This document shows positions 41,711 to 51,043 of a DNA stretch of 64,000 nucleotides, one piece after another. The stretch is taken from positions 1 to 64,000 of the forward strand of contig CAWBLP010000006.1 of the NCBI GenBank assembly GCA_963789495.1. Direction: 5' to 3'. Made by a program: the position numbers and the translations under genes. The stretch's first letter is position 1, and every line of letters begins with the position of its first letter. Under the pieces are notes generated by a model. It worked only from the letters and a program-made list of their open reading frames with translations. It did not search any database and was not told where the DNA came from. Source of the stretch: CAWBLP01 sp963789495 (GTDB lineage: Bacteria; Pseudomonadota; Alphaproteobacteria; Acetobacterales; Acetobacteraceae).

Positions 41711-42922
41711 ATGCTGAACGACGCCAGGGGTCCAAGATGGATCTGTAGCGCCTACAATGAAGCTGCCCGCGCCCGCTGGTGCGTGCTGGCGCCGGCTCTG
41801 ATCGCTCTTATGCTTCCTGGCTGCAAGCGCCAGAACGCCTACGCTCCACCGCCAGCACCGCAGGTGGTGGTGGTGCAGCCGGCACACCAGCTTGTCACAC
41901 CCTACCTCGACGCCACCGGCAACACCGTCGCCTTCCAGGAGGTCGATCTGGTCGCCCGCGTCTCCGGATTTCTTCAGGACATTCGCTACAAGGATGGCGC
42001 TACTGTCCATCGCGGCGACACGCTGTTCGTCATCGAGCCCGCCCCATACCAGGCCAAGCTGCAACAGGCTCAGGCCGCCCTGCAATCGGCCCAGGCGCAG
42101 GCCGCCCAGTCGGACGCCGAGTACAACCGCCAGGCCTCGCTCGGCCAGACCGACTTTGCCTCCCGCTCTGCTGTGGATCAGGCCAAGGCCCAGCGCGACA
42201 GCAACCGCGCCAACGTGCTGAACGAGCAGGCCGCGGTGACGCTGGCGGCGACGGACCTCGGCTACACCCAGGTCACCGCCCCATTTGACGGCGTGGCGAC
42301 CAACCATCTTGTAGATGTCGGCAGCCTGGTTGGCGTGAGCGGTCCCACGAAACTGGCCAGTATCGTCCAGCTCGATCCAATCTACGTCACCTTCAACGTC
42401 AGCGAGCAGGACGTACTGCACATTCGTGCCGTCATGCGCCAGCGCGGCGTTACCGAACAGCAGCTGGACAAGGTTCCGGTAGAAGTCGGGCTGATGACCG
42501 AGCAGGGCTACCCGCACCAGGGCACACTGGATTACGTCTCGCCCGGCATCGATCCGACCACCGGCACGCTGATGGCGCGTGCCAAGCTGCCCAACCCTGG
42601 CAACGCGCTGCTGCCGGGGTTTTTCGTGCGCATTCGCGTACCGATGGAACTCCAGCAGCACGAGGCGCTGCTGGTACCGGATACCGCACTCGGCGCTGAT
42701 CAGTCCGGGCGTTACCTGCTGGTGGTGGACAAGGACAACGTGGTGCAGCAGCGCAACGTCACCACCGGGGCGTTGGTCGGAACCCTGCGCGTCATAGCCA
42801 CAGGCCTGCAGCCAGCCGACCGGGTGATCATCTCCGGCCTGCAGCGCGCGGTACCTGGTGGGAAAGTGACGCCAAAGCAGGGCGAAATCACCGCTGCGCT
42901 GCCGGCGTCGCGCAAGTCGTGA
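41711..42922 (+). CDS. RND efflux periplasmic adaptor (AcrA/MexE-like), lipoprotein
   Basis: 403 residues from ATG 41711. A lipobox ALMLPGCKRQ lies near residue 38. Then come the lipoyl hairpin halves (VDLVARVSGFLQDIRYKDGA and the later TQVTAPFDGVATNHLVDVGS), a coiled coil rich in QAQAALQSAQAQAAQSDAEY, and the barrel/membrane-proximal part with ALLPGFFVRIRVPM and PDTALGADQSGRYLLVVDKD. The adaptor joins the inner-membrane pump to a TolC-type channel. It overlaps the pump gene by four bases (GTGA), so the two are coupled. No outer-membrane component gene is in the window. Confidence 0.92.
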   Translation: MLNDARGPRWICSAYNEAARARWCVLAPALIALMLPGCKRQNAYAPPPAPQVVVVQPAHQLVTPYLDATGNTVAFQEVDLVARVSGFLQDIRYKDGATVHRGDTLFVIEPAPYQAKLQQAQAALQSAQAQAAQSDAEYNRQASLGQTDFASRSAVDQAKAQRDSNRANVLNEQAAVTLAATDLGYTQVTAPFDGVATNHLVDVGSLVGVSGPTKLASIVQLDPIYVTFNVSEQDVLHIRAVMRQRGVTEQQLDKVPVEVGLMTEQGYPHQGTLDYVSPGIDPTTGTLMARAKLPNPGNALLPGFFVRIRVPMELQQHEALLVPDTALGADQSGRYLLVVDKDNVVQQRNVTTGALVGTLRVIATGLQPADRVIISGLQRAVPGGKVTPKQGEITAALPASRKS

Positions 42923-45900
42923 TCTCTCGCTTCTTTATCGACCGGCCGGTGCTCGCCAACGTGCTGGCGGTGGTGATCGTACTGCTCGGCTTGATCGCCA
43001 TGGTCACCTTGCCGGTGGCGCAATACCCGAACGTGGTGCCGCCGACGGTGCAAGTGACCACCCGCTATCCCGGCGCCAGCGCCGAGACGGTGATGAACAC
43101 CGTGGCGCTGCCGATCGAGCAGCAGGTGAACGGCGTACCGCACATGCTGTACATGCAGTCCACCAGCACCAGTGACGGCTCATACGCGCTGACGGTGACC
43201 TTCGATATCGGCACCGACCTGAACACGGCGCAGATCCTGGTGCAGAACCGTGTGTCCAGCGCCATGTCGGCACTGCCGCAATCAGTGCAGGCGCAGGGCG
43301 TGGTGGTACAGCAGAAATCCACTTCAATCCTGCAGATCGTCACGCTGACCTCCCCGGACAAGCGCTACGACAGCCTGTTCCTGAGCAACTATGCCACCAT
43401 CAACCTGGTGAATGAGCTGAGCCGCATTCCCGGCGTCGGCAATGTTGGGGTGTTCGGCGTCGGCCAGTACTCGATGCGCGTCTGGCTGGACCCGCAAAAG
43501 CTGCAATCCTATGGGCTGACTCCGAACGATGTGATCCAGGCGATCCAGCAGCAGAGCCAGCAGGTGACGGCCGGCCAGGTCGGCACGCCGCCTGCGCCCG
43601 CCACTCAGGCGTTCCAATACACGGTGAATGTCCAAGGCCGGCTAACCGATCCTGCGGCATTCGGCGACATCGTTGTGCACTCCGCCAATGGCGCCGGCGG
43701 GCAGCTGATTCGGGTGAAGGACGTAGCGCGCGTCGAGCTCGGCGCGCAGACCTATTCCCAGACGTTCCGCGTCAATGGCCAGCCGGCCGCCGGCATTGCT
43801 GTCTTCCAGTCGCCCGACGCCAATGCACTGGCAGTGGCGACTGCGGTGCGAGAAAAGATGCACGAGCTCTCGCGCGGCTTCCCGCAAGGTCTGACCTGGG
43901 AAGTGCCGTTCGACACGACGCGCTTCGTCAGCGCCGCGATCAATGAAGTATATCGCACGCTGGTGGAAGCCGCAGTGCTGGTGCTGCTGGTGATCATGGT
44001 GTTCCTGCAAGACTGGCGCGCCACGCTGGTGCCAGCCACGACCGTACCGGTGACCATTATCGGCGCATTCGGCGCCATGGCGCTGCTGGGCTTCACCGTG
44101 AACCTGTCCACGCTGTTCGCGCTGGTGCTGTCGATCGGCATCGTGGTGGACGACGCCATCGTCGTGGTGGAAGGCGCGACGCACCATCTGGAACGCGGCC
44201 TGTCACCACACGACGCCGCGGTGCAGGCGATGAAGGAACTGTTCGGCCCGATCATCGGCATCACCCTGGTTCTTATGTCGGTATTCGTGCCTGCCGCCTT
44301 CCTGCCCGGCCTCACGGGACAAATGTACGCGCAGTTCGCCATCGTCATCGCCGCCACCGCGCTGCTGAGCGCGATCAACGCAGCCACGTTGAAGCCGACG
44401 CAATGCGCGCTCTGGCTTCGTCCACCGGTGCCGATGGAGCGGCGCAACATCTTCTTCCGCGGATTCGACCGCGCCTATGCGCCGGTGGAACGCGGCTACG
44501 TCTCGCTGATCGGTCGCATGGGCCGTCATGCAGGTCCGATGGTGGTGCTGGCGCTGATCATCGCAGGGTTGGGCGTGTGGGGCGTGGCGCGGCTGCCGAC
44601 CGCGTTCATCCCGCTGGAGGACCAGGGCTATCTGGTACTGGCCGAACAGTTGCCGGACGGCGCATCGCTGGAGCGCACCGACACGGTGCTGCACAACGTG
44701 GCGGCAATCGCCCGCAAAGTGCCCGGCGTTGATCAGGTCATCGAGATCGCCGGGGTCTCGCCGCTGGACAACAACGCGTCGCTGTCATCCGCGGGCGCGG
44801 TCTATGTCGTACTGAAGGATTGGAGCCAGCGCAGCAGCGCGAATGGCACCGATCTGCGCAGCATTTATGAGCATATGCAGACTGCGCTGGATGCCGAAAA
44901 CGAAGCGGCCAGCACGGTCATCGTGCCGCCGCCGATCCAGGGCATCGGCAATGCCAACGGCTTCACCATGATGGTGGAACTGCGCGATGGCAGCAACGAC
45001 TTCGCAAAGCTGGCACGTATCACCCGGACCGTCGTGCAGGACGGCCTGACGCAGACCGGGCTGCAGCGTCTGGTCACGCCATTCCGCGCCGGCGTGCCGC
45101 AACTGCAGATCGTGGTGGACCGTACCAAGGCGGAAGCGCTGCACGTATCGGTGGGCGACCTGTTTGCCACGCTGTCGGCCTATGTCGGATCGGCCTACGT
45201 CAACCAATTCAACAAATTCGGCCGCACTTTCCAGGTGTATGCACAGGCCGACTCCCGTTTCCGCCTGCAGCCGAGCGACATCTTGCAGCTGTCCGTGCGC
45301 AACCAGAACGGCAACATGGTGCCGCTGGGGTCGCTGGTGACCATCGAGCCGATCGTCGCGCCGGGGTTGATCACCCTGTACAATCTGTATCCGGCGGCCA
45401 CCATTGTTGGCGCGCCGGCGACAGGGTTCAGCTCGGGTGAGGCGCTGTCACTAATGGAGCAGATCGCGCAGAGCGTTGTGCCACGCGGTGCCGGCTTCGA
45501 CTGGACGGCAATGTCGTTCCAGGAGAAAGCTGTCGGCAAACAGATCTATCTGGTGTTCGGCCTCGGTTTGCTATTGGTCTATCTCTGCCTGGCGGGGCAG
45601 TATGAAAGTTGGATCGCACCGCTTTCTGTCGTGCTGGCCGTGCCCCTGTCGCTGAGCGGACCGGCTCTGGCGCTCGGCGGGTTGGGTGTGGCGAACAATC
45701 TTTATACGCAGATCGGACTGGTGCTGCTGATCGCGTTGTCGGCGAAGAACGCCATCCTGATCGTGGAAGTCGCGCGCGAGCGGCGGCACGAAGGACTGTC
45801 GATCGTCGATGCCGCAATGCAGGCGGCACGCGCACGGTTCCGGCCGATCGTGATGACTTCCATCGCATTCATCCTGGGCGTGCTGCCGCTGGTGCTATCC

Positions 45901-46077
45901 ACCGGTGCCGGTGCGGCGGCGCGCATCTCGCTGGGGCTGAGCGTGATGACCGGAATGATCGCCTCGACCTGTCTGGCCGTACTGTTCGTGCCGTCGTTCT
46001 TCGTGATGCTGCAGGGGCTGGAAGAATGGCGGCTTCGCCGGCGGTTGCCGAAGCGCGTGGAGGGAACGGCGGATTGA
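42919..46077 (+). CDS. RND-type multidrug efflux pump, inner-membrane component (HAE-1)
   Basis: 1052 residues from GTG 42919. The start FIDRPVLANVLAVVIVLLGL is the typical first helix. The proton-relay helix contains ALVLSIGIVVDDAIVVVEGA with the twin Asp, and the second half shows AGQYESWIAPLSVVLAVPLS. TM10-11 has NNLYTQIGLVLLIALSAKNA, with the conserved Lys, followed by EVARERRHEGLSIVDAAMQA. Full length for the AcrB/BpeF group; the porter domains FVSAAINEVYRTL and IVQLDP-type adaptor fit drug export rather than metal export. It needs an outer-membrane channel encoded elsewhere. Confidence 0.95.
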   Translation: MISRFFIDRPVLANVLAVVIVLLGLIAMVTLPVAQYPNVVPPTVQVTTRYPGASAETVMNTVALPIEQQVNGVPHMLYMQSTSTSDGSYALTVTFDIGTDLNTAQILVQNRVSSAMSALPQSVQAQGVVVQQKSTSILQIVTLTSPDKRYDSLFLSNYATINLVNELSRIPGVGNVGVFGVGQYSMRVWLDPQKLQSYGLTPNDVIQAIQQQSQQVTAGQVGTPPAPATQAFQYTVNVQGRLTDPAAFGDIVVHSANGAGGQLIRVKDVARVELGAQTYSQTFRVNGQPAAGIAVFQSPDANALAVATAVREKMHELSRGFPQGLTWEVPFDTTRFVSAAINEVYRTLVEAAVLVLLVIMVFLQDWRATLVPATTVPVTIIGAFGAMALLGFTVNLSTLFALVLSIGIVVDDAIVVVEGATHHLERGLSPHDAAVQAMKELFGPIIGITLVLMSVFVPAAFLPGLTGQMYAQFAIVIAATALLSAINAATLKPTQCALWLRPPVPMERRNIFFRGFDRAYAPVERGYVSLIGRMGRHAGPMVVLALIIAGLGVWGVARLPTAFIPLEDQGYLVLAEQLPDGASLERTDTVLHNVAAIARKVPGVDQVIEIAGVSPLDNNASLSSAGAVYVVLKDWSQRSSANGTDLRSIYEHMQTALDAENEAASTVIVPPPIQGIGNANGFTMMVELRDGSNDFAKLARITRTVVQDGLTQTGLQRLVTPFRAGVPQLQIVVDRTKAEALHVSVGDLFATLSAYVGSAYVNQFNKFGRTFQVYAQADSRFRLQPSDILQLSVRNQNGNMVPLGSLVTIEPIVAPGLITLYNLYPAATIVGAPATGFSSGEALSLMEQIAQSVVPRGAGFDWTAMSFQEKAVGKQIYLVFGLGLLLVYLCLAGQYESWIAPLSVVLAVPLSLSGPALALGGLGVANNLYTQIGLVLLIALSAKNAILIVEVARERRHEGLSIVDAAMQAARARFRPIVMTSIAFILGVLPLVLSTGAGAAARISLGLSVMTGMIASTCLAVLFVPSFFVMLQGLEEWRLRRRLPKRVEGTAD

Positions 46078-46329
46078 TGCCTCGTAGCGGCGATCGAGAG
46101 GCCGCGCTCGCCACGATCTCGCCAGATCCCGCAATTTGAGCGTTAGACGCAGATACCGCCACACCTACCGGACGATGATCTTCCGGGCGAAGTGCCGAGT
46201 TTCGAGCAGTTCCGCCACGCTGAGGAATTGGGGCACCCGACGGGAACCGAGTCGCCACGTTCGCTTGGGTGGACTAGCATGCTCACCGGGCGGTCAACGC
46301 CTGGCCGGATGCGACATCGATGGGAACAC

Positions 46330-47442
46330 ATGATGCTCGCTCCGTTGGCGGCGTTGCTCCGTACCGAACGTCTTCTTGTCTTCAGCATCTCCACCAGCCT
46401 GGTGTTTTTCGCCTGGGGCGGGACCCTGCTGGGTGACCTCTCAAATCCTGCATGGCTCATGGCCGTGTTTCTATGGTTGTTCATCGCAGTGCTCGCTTCG
46501 GCATTTTCAGCAGTTCGTCACGCCGATCATTTGGCGGAGAGCCTCGGCGAGCCGTACGGCACACTGATCCTGACGCTTTCCGTCACCTTTATCGAGGTGG
46601 CGGCCATTTCTGCTGTCATGCTGCATGGCGACAATAATCCGACGCTGACCCGGGACACTCTGCTGTCCGTGCTGATGATCGTTCTCAACGGCATGGTCGG
46701 GCTTTCTCTCTTGCTTGGCGGCTGGCGCCATCGCGAGCAGCACTACAACCTGCGAGGAGCCAATGCCTATTTAAGTGTCATCATCCCACTGGCCGTTCTG
46801 AGCTTGATCATGCCGGATTACACGCAGACGACTGCGGGGCCGACTTTGTCGCGCCAGCAGGAGGTATTCCTCATGCTGGTTTCTGTCGGGCTCTATTCGG
46901 TTTTTCTGGCCATGCAGACCGGACGGCACAGAATGCATTTCATCCTGTCGGATGAAACGTCCGGCCACGCCGCTGCACGCGGTCACTCCAGCCGACCATA
47001 CGGTCACATGCTGCTGCTGATGGCGTATATCATCCCCGTGGTATTCCTGGCAGAGCAGCTTGCAAAGCCGATCGACTATCTGATCGAAACACTCAAGCTT
47101 CCGACGCCGTTCGGAGGCGTTATCATCGCCGTTCTGGTGACCGCGCCGGAAGCGATGGGCGCGGTGCGTGCCGCAATGGCGAACCATATGCAACGCGCCG
47201 TCAACATCTTCCTTGGGTCGGTACTTTCCACAATCGGGCTTACGGTGCCCGCCATGATTTTGGTCAGCCGTTTGACCGGGCGTGACATCCTGCTCGGGAT
47301 TGAACATGTCGATTTCGTGCTGTTGCTGCTGACGCTGGCGGTCAGCGTTGTCACCTTCACCAGCGGGCACACCAACGTCATCCAGGGTGCTGTGCACCTT
47401 GTTCTGTTCGCGACCTATGTGGCCCTGTTCATTCAGGGTTAG
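46330..47442 (+). CDS. chaA: ChaA-type calcium(sodium)/proton antiporter
   Basis: 370 residues from ATG 46330 (GGGAA upstream; starts back to 46192 are in frame but add a non-membrane piece). About 11 membrane helices. The two ion-binding repeats have the conserved acidic blocks GTLILTLSVTFIEVAAISAV and GGVIIAVLVTAPEAMGAVRA, in which Glu sits between small residues, as in ChaA and the CaCA family. The intervening loop is short and His-rich (TGRHRMHFILSDETSGHAAA). It exports Ca2+ or Na+ in exchange for protons and helps at alkaline or salt stress. It stands alone between the RND operon and the malic enzyme gene. Confidence 0.9.
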   Translation: MMLAPLAALLRTERLLVFSISTSLVFFAWGGTLLGDLSNPAWLMAVFLWLFIAVLASAFSAVRHADHLAESLGEPYGTLILTLSVTFIEVAAISAVMLHGDNNPTLTRDTLLSVLMIVLNGMVGLSLLLGGWRHREQHYNLRGANAYLSVIIPLAVLSLIMPDYTQTTAGPTLSRQQEVFLMLVSVGLYSVFLAMQTGRHRMHFILSDETSGHAAARGHSSRPYGHMLLLMAYIIPVVFLAEQLAKPIDYLIETLKLPTPFGGVIIAVLVTAPEAMGAVRAAMANHMQRAVNIFLGSVLSTIGLTVPAMILVSRLTGRDILLGIEHVDFVLLLLTLAVSVVTFTSGHTNVIQGAVHLVLFATYVALFIQG

Positions 47443-47719
47443 CGATTCGTCTCATCAGATCGGCCCGAACGCGGCCCTTTTTCTCCCGGTGCTGGACAAA
47501 TGCTACGCGCTGCCGGTCAAGCGATTGCCCTGGCACCACCGCCGAGCGCAACACTGCCTGGCGTGATTGACATTCGTCCGGCCCTTTGGCTATCTGTTCA
47601 CTGAATGCAACGTGCCCTCATCGATACATAAGTCGCCTCTGAAAGTTCTTATCCTGCTTCAGGCAGGATGCCTTTTGGACCCCGGTCCTCGCCAATGCAG
47701 GCAATCGACTCGGAGAGAC

Positions 47720-49513
47720 ATGATGCACAGCAGACTGGCCAAGATCGTAGGACGAGGAGCCCACCGGAAGGTCTCCACGACGGCGCGAGGCTATGAGGTG
47801 CTGCGTGATCCCGCGCTCAACAAGGGATCGGCCTTCACCGCCGGGGAGCGCGTCGCGCTCGGTCTCGACGGTCTGCTCCCGGACGCGGTATTCACGGAGT
47901 TGGAGCCCCAGGTCGACTGGGCCTACGGCAACTACAGTGCGCTGGCCACCGATCTCGACAAGCACATCTATATGTGGCGGCTGCACGACAACAACGCGAC
48001 GCTGTTCTTCGCGCTCGTTCAGCGGCACCTGCTCGAGATGTTGCCAGTCGTCTACGACCCCACCGTGGGCGAGGCGATCGAGAAGTTCTCTGAGATCTGG
48101 ACGCGGCCGCGCGGCATCTTCCTCTCGATCGACGACATCGACTCGGTTGAGGAACGCCTGGCGAATCTCGGCGCGTCCGCCGACGAGATCGATCTGCTCG
48201 TGGCGACCGATGCCGAGGAGATCCTCGGCATCGGTGATTGGGGGGCAGGGGGTATCGACATCTCGATCGGCAAGCTCGCGGTGTACTCGGCCGCCGCCGG
48301 GATCGACCCGCACCGCGCCATCCCCGTGATGCTCGACGTTGGTACCGACAACGAGAAACTGCTGCACGATCCGCTGTACCCAGGCGTCCGTCGTGCCCGG
48401 GTGCGTGGCGAGAACTACGACGCGCTGATCGACGCGTACGTCACCGCCGCCCGCAAGCTGTTTCCCCACGCCATGCTGCACTGGGAGGACTTCGGGTCCA
48501 CCAATTGCCGCCGCATCCTGAATCGCTACCGCGACACCGTCGCCACGTTCAATGACGACATGCAGGGTACGGGCGCCATCGCGATGGCAGGGCTGTTCAA
48601 CGCGGTGGAGCTGAGCGGTTCGGCGTGGCGTGACCAGCGCATCGTCGTGCTCGGTGGCGGCACAGCCGGTTGCGGTATCGCCGACCAGGCCCGCGACCGG
48701 ATGGTGCGCGATGGTTTGTCCGCCAGTGAGGCCAACGCCCGGATCTGGATCGTCGACCTGCCAGGCTTGCTCACCGCCTCCATGACCGACCAGTTGCTCG
48801 ACTATCAGCGTCCGTATGTCCGGCGCGACGCCGACGTCGCCGGTTGGACCCGCACGCCGTGCGGCGAAGACCGCAAGGCCGCTACCCGTTGGCCAGCGAT
48901 GGCGGCGCTGCGGGCCAAGGCCGCGAAGGGCGACGGCATCATCGACCTCGCGACCGTCGTGGCGCAGGTGCGACCGACGATCCTGATCGGCACCTCGACG
49001 ACGCCCGGTATGTTCACGGAGGCGATCGTCCGCTCCATGAGCGCCGGCACCAATCGACCGATCATCTTCCCACTGTCGAACCCGACACCGCTCGCCGAGG
49101 CGACGCCCGAACAGTTGCTGACCTGGACCGATGGCAAGGCATTGGTCGCAACCGGCTCCCCCTTCGACGACGTGAAACTGGGCGGTGTCAGCTATCGGAT
49201 CGGCCAGGCCAACAACGCAGCGCTGTATCCGGGACTTGGACTCGGGGTGATCGTGTCCCGGGCGTCGAAGATCACCGACGAGATGATCCTCGCGGCGGCG
49301 CATGCGGTCGCCGACGAGGCGAACCTGATCGGACCGGGCGCCTCGCTGTTGCCATCCAACGCCGTATTGCGCACCACCTCGAGCATCGTGGCGGTCGCGG
49401 TCGTCCGCACTGCGATCGAGCAGGGCGTCGCCACGGCCAAGATCGACGATCCCGTCGAGGCGGTACGGGCCCATGAGTGGTGGCCCGTCTACAGTCCGGT
49501 CGAAGCAGTGTGA
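47720..49513 (+). CDS. maeA: NAD-dependent malic enzyme
   Basis: 597 residues from ATG 47720 (GGAGAGAC directly upstream). The N-terminal malic domain contains PVVYDPTVGEAIEKFSEIWT and RPRGIFLSIDDIDSVEERLA. Catalytic blocks include VATDAEEILGIGDWGAGGID, LHWEDFGSTNCRRILNRYRD and ATFNDDMQGTGAIAMAGLF. The NAD-binding domain has RIVVLGGGTAGCGIADQARD and IIFPLSNPTPLAEATPEQLL. It decarboxylates malate to pyruvate with NAD. It overlaps fumC by GTGA, so fumarate-to-malate-to-pyruvate conversion is encoded as a unit. The G+C-rich, GAC/GTC-heavy codon use and the sequence style recall actinobacterial homologues, and transfer is possible. Confidence 0.93.
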   Translation: MMHSRLAKIVGRGAHRKVSTTARGYEVLRDPALNKGSAFTAGERVALGLDGLLPDAVFTELEPQVDWAYGNYSALATDLDKHIYMWRLHDNNATLFFALVQRHLLEMLPVVYDPTVGEAIEKFSEIWTRPRGIFLSIDDIDSVEERLANLGASADEIDLLVATDAEEILGIGDWGAGGIDISIGKLAVYSAAAGIDPHRAIPVMLDVGTDNEKLLHDPLYPGVRRARVRGENYDALIDAYVTAARKLFPHAMLHWEDFGSTNCRRILNRYRDTVATFNDDMQGTGAIAMAGLFNAVELSGSAWRDQRIVVLGGGTAGCGIADQARDRMVRDGLSASEANARIWIVDLPGLLTASMTDQLLDYQRPYVRRDADVAGWTRTPCGEDRKAATRWPAMAALRAKAAKGDGIIDLATVVAQVRPTILIGTSTTPGMFTEAIVRSMSAGTNRPIIFPLSNPTPLAEATPEQLLTWTDGKALVATGSPFDDVKLGGVSYRIGQANNAALYPGLGLGVIVSRASKITDEMILAAAHAVADEANLIGPGASLLPSNAVLRTTSSIVAVAVVRTAIEQGVATAKIDDPVEAVRAHEWWPVYSPVEAV

Positions 49514-50982
49514 GCGCGATCGTGAGCGACGCGTCGCCACCGAAAATCCTCGATCTCCCCGTCGGCTTGTCGGTTACCGGCACCCGCAAGGAGACCGACT
49601 CCCTCGGCGAAGTTGACGTCCCGGCCGACCACTACTGGGGTGCGCAGACGCAGCGCTCGCTGATCCACTTCGACATCGGCGGCGACAAGGATCGTATGCC
49701 GATCGAGGTCTACCGGGCCTACGGCCAGGTCAAGAAAGCCGCGGCCGTCGTCAACACCCGTGCAGGGCGACTGCCCGCCTGGTTGGGCTCGCTCATCGAG
49801 CGGGTTGCCGACGAGGTCATCGCCGGCGAACTCGACCGGGAGTTCCCGCTCTATGTCTGGCAGACCGGGTCGGGCACGCAGTCGAATATGAACCTGAACG
49901 AGGTGATCTCGAATCGCTGCATCCAGCTCGTCGGCGGGGCGCTCGGATCGAAATCTCCCGTGCATCCCAACGACCATGTGAACATGGCGCAGTCGTCGAA
50001 CGACACGTTCCCGACGGCGATGCACATCGCCGCGGTCGCGATGCTCAACGACCACGTGTTGCCCAACCTCGACGCGCTGCGCACCGCCCTCGACGACAAG
50101 GCCAAGGCCTGGGCCGCCGTCGTCAAGATCGGCCGCACGCACCTTGAGGACGCAACGCCGCTGACCGTCGGCCAGGAGTGGTCGGGCTACGTGGCCATGG
50201 TCGAGGACGCCCGCGAAGCACTCGTAGCCGATTCGGCGCACCTGCTGCGGCTTGCCGCGGGTGGCACAGCGGTCGGCACGGGCCTCAACTCGTCGCCTGG
50301 GTTCGACGTCGAGATCGCCGAACAGATCGCCAGGCAGACCGGGCGGCCGTTCGTGACCGCGCCTAACAAGTTCGCGGCGCAGGGTTCGCTCGATCCGCTC
50401 GTGCGGTGTTCGGCAGGGCTGCGTAACCTCGCCGTATCGCTGTTCAAGATAGCGAACGACCTGCGGTGGCTTGGTTCCGGGCCGCGCACCGGCATCCACG
50501 AATTGGAGTTGCCATCGAACGAGCCCGGCTCGTCGATCATGCCGGGCAAGGTCAACCCGACCCAGGCCGAGGCCATGTTGATGGTTGCCATCCAGGTGAT
50601 GGGCAATGACGCGACGATCGCGATGTCGGGCAAGGAGGGCAACTTCGAGCTTAACGCCTTCCGACCGGTGATCATCGCGAACCTGCTGCACAGCATGCGT
50701 ATCCTCGGCGACATGTGCGATCACTTCCGCCGCTTCATGATCGAGGGCGCGAAGCTCGATGAGAAGACGATCACCCGCTACGTTGATCGGTCGGTGATGA
50801 TGGTCACTGCGCTTGCTCCGGTCATCGGCTACGACAAGGCGTCAGCCATTGCGCATCTGGCGATCGACGACGACCTGACGCTCAAGGAAGCTGCCTTGCG
50901 CTCCGGCGTCGACGAGGCACTGTTCGACAAGGTGGTCGTACCGCTCGACCTCACCCACCCGGGTAGCGCCGACCAGCACTGA
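49510..50982 (+). CDS. fumC: Class II fumarate hydratase
   Basis: 490 residues from GTG 49510, coupled to maeA by a four-base overlap. The start region is followed by TDSLGEVDVPADHYWGAQTQ. Conserved blocks follow: FPLYVWQTGSGTQSNMNLNE, HPNDHVNMAQSSNDTFPTAM, KIGRTHLEDATPLTVGQEWS and the superfamily signature GSSIMPGKVNPTQAEAM, which carries the catalytic Ser loop. The end has LKEAALRSGVDEALFDKVVV. It interconverts fumarate and malate in the TCA cycle without an iron-sulfur cluster. Full length for the family (about 460-490). Together with maeA it can drain fumarate to pyruvate. Confidence 0.95.
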   Translation: MSAIVSDASPPKILDLPVGLSVTGTRKETDSLGEVDVPADHYWGAQTQRSLIHFDIGGDKDRMPIEVYRAYGQVKKAAAVVNTRAGRLPAWLGSLIERVADEVIAGELDREFPLYVWQTGSGTQSNMNLNEVISNRCIQLVGGALGSKSPVHPNDHVNMAQSSNDTFPTAMHIAAVAMLNDHVLPNLDALRTALDDKAKAWAAVVKIGRTHLEDATPLTVGQEWSGYVAMVEDAREALVADSAHLLRLAAGGTAVGTGLNSSPGFDVEIAEQIARQTGRPFVTAPNKFAAQGSLDPLVRCSAGLRNLAVSLFKIANDLRWLGSGPRTGIHELELPSNEPGSSIMPGKVNPTQAEAMLMVAIQVMGNDATIAMSGKEGNFELNAFRPVIIANLLHSMRILGDMCDHFRRFMIEGAKLDEKTITRYVDRSVMMVTALAPVIGYDKASAIAHLAIDDDLTLKEAALRSGVDEALFDKVVVPLDLTHPGSADQH

Positions 50983-51003
50983 CCGCCACGGTCACGAGGA
51001 GGC

Positions 51004-51026
51004 GCCGAACCAACCTGGTGTTCGGC
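51004..51026. terminator. Possible hairpin between fumC and the autotransporter gene
   Basis: GCCGAAC and its complement GTTCGGC form a 7-bp stem around a 9-base loop, placed 21 bases after the fumC stop and 17 before the convergent autotransporter stop. No T run follows, so it may stabilise or end both transcripts only weakly. Confidence 0.35.
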
Positions 51027-51043
51027 ATTGCAGCCGATGTCGC

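Noticed and set aside
47618..49540. A 640-codon gene antisense to the malic enzyme gene
   Set aside because: It is a shadow frame of GC-rich coding DNA; the plus-strand protein has all malic enzyme motifs. The same holds for long antisense frames at 39045-40646, 49489-50724 and 52115-53308.
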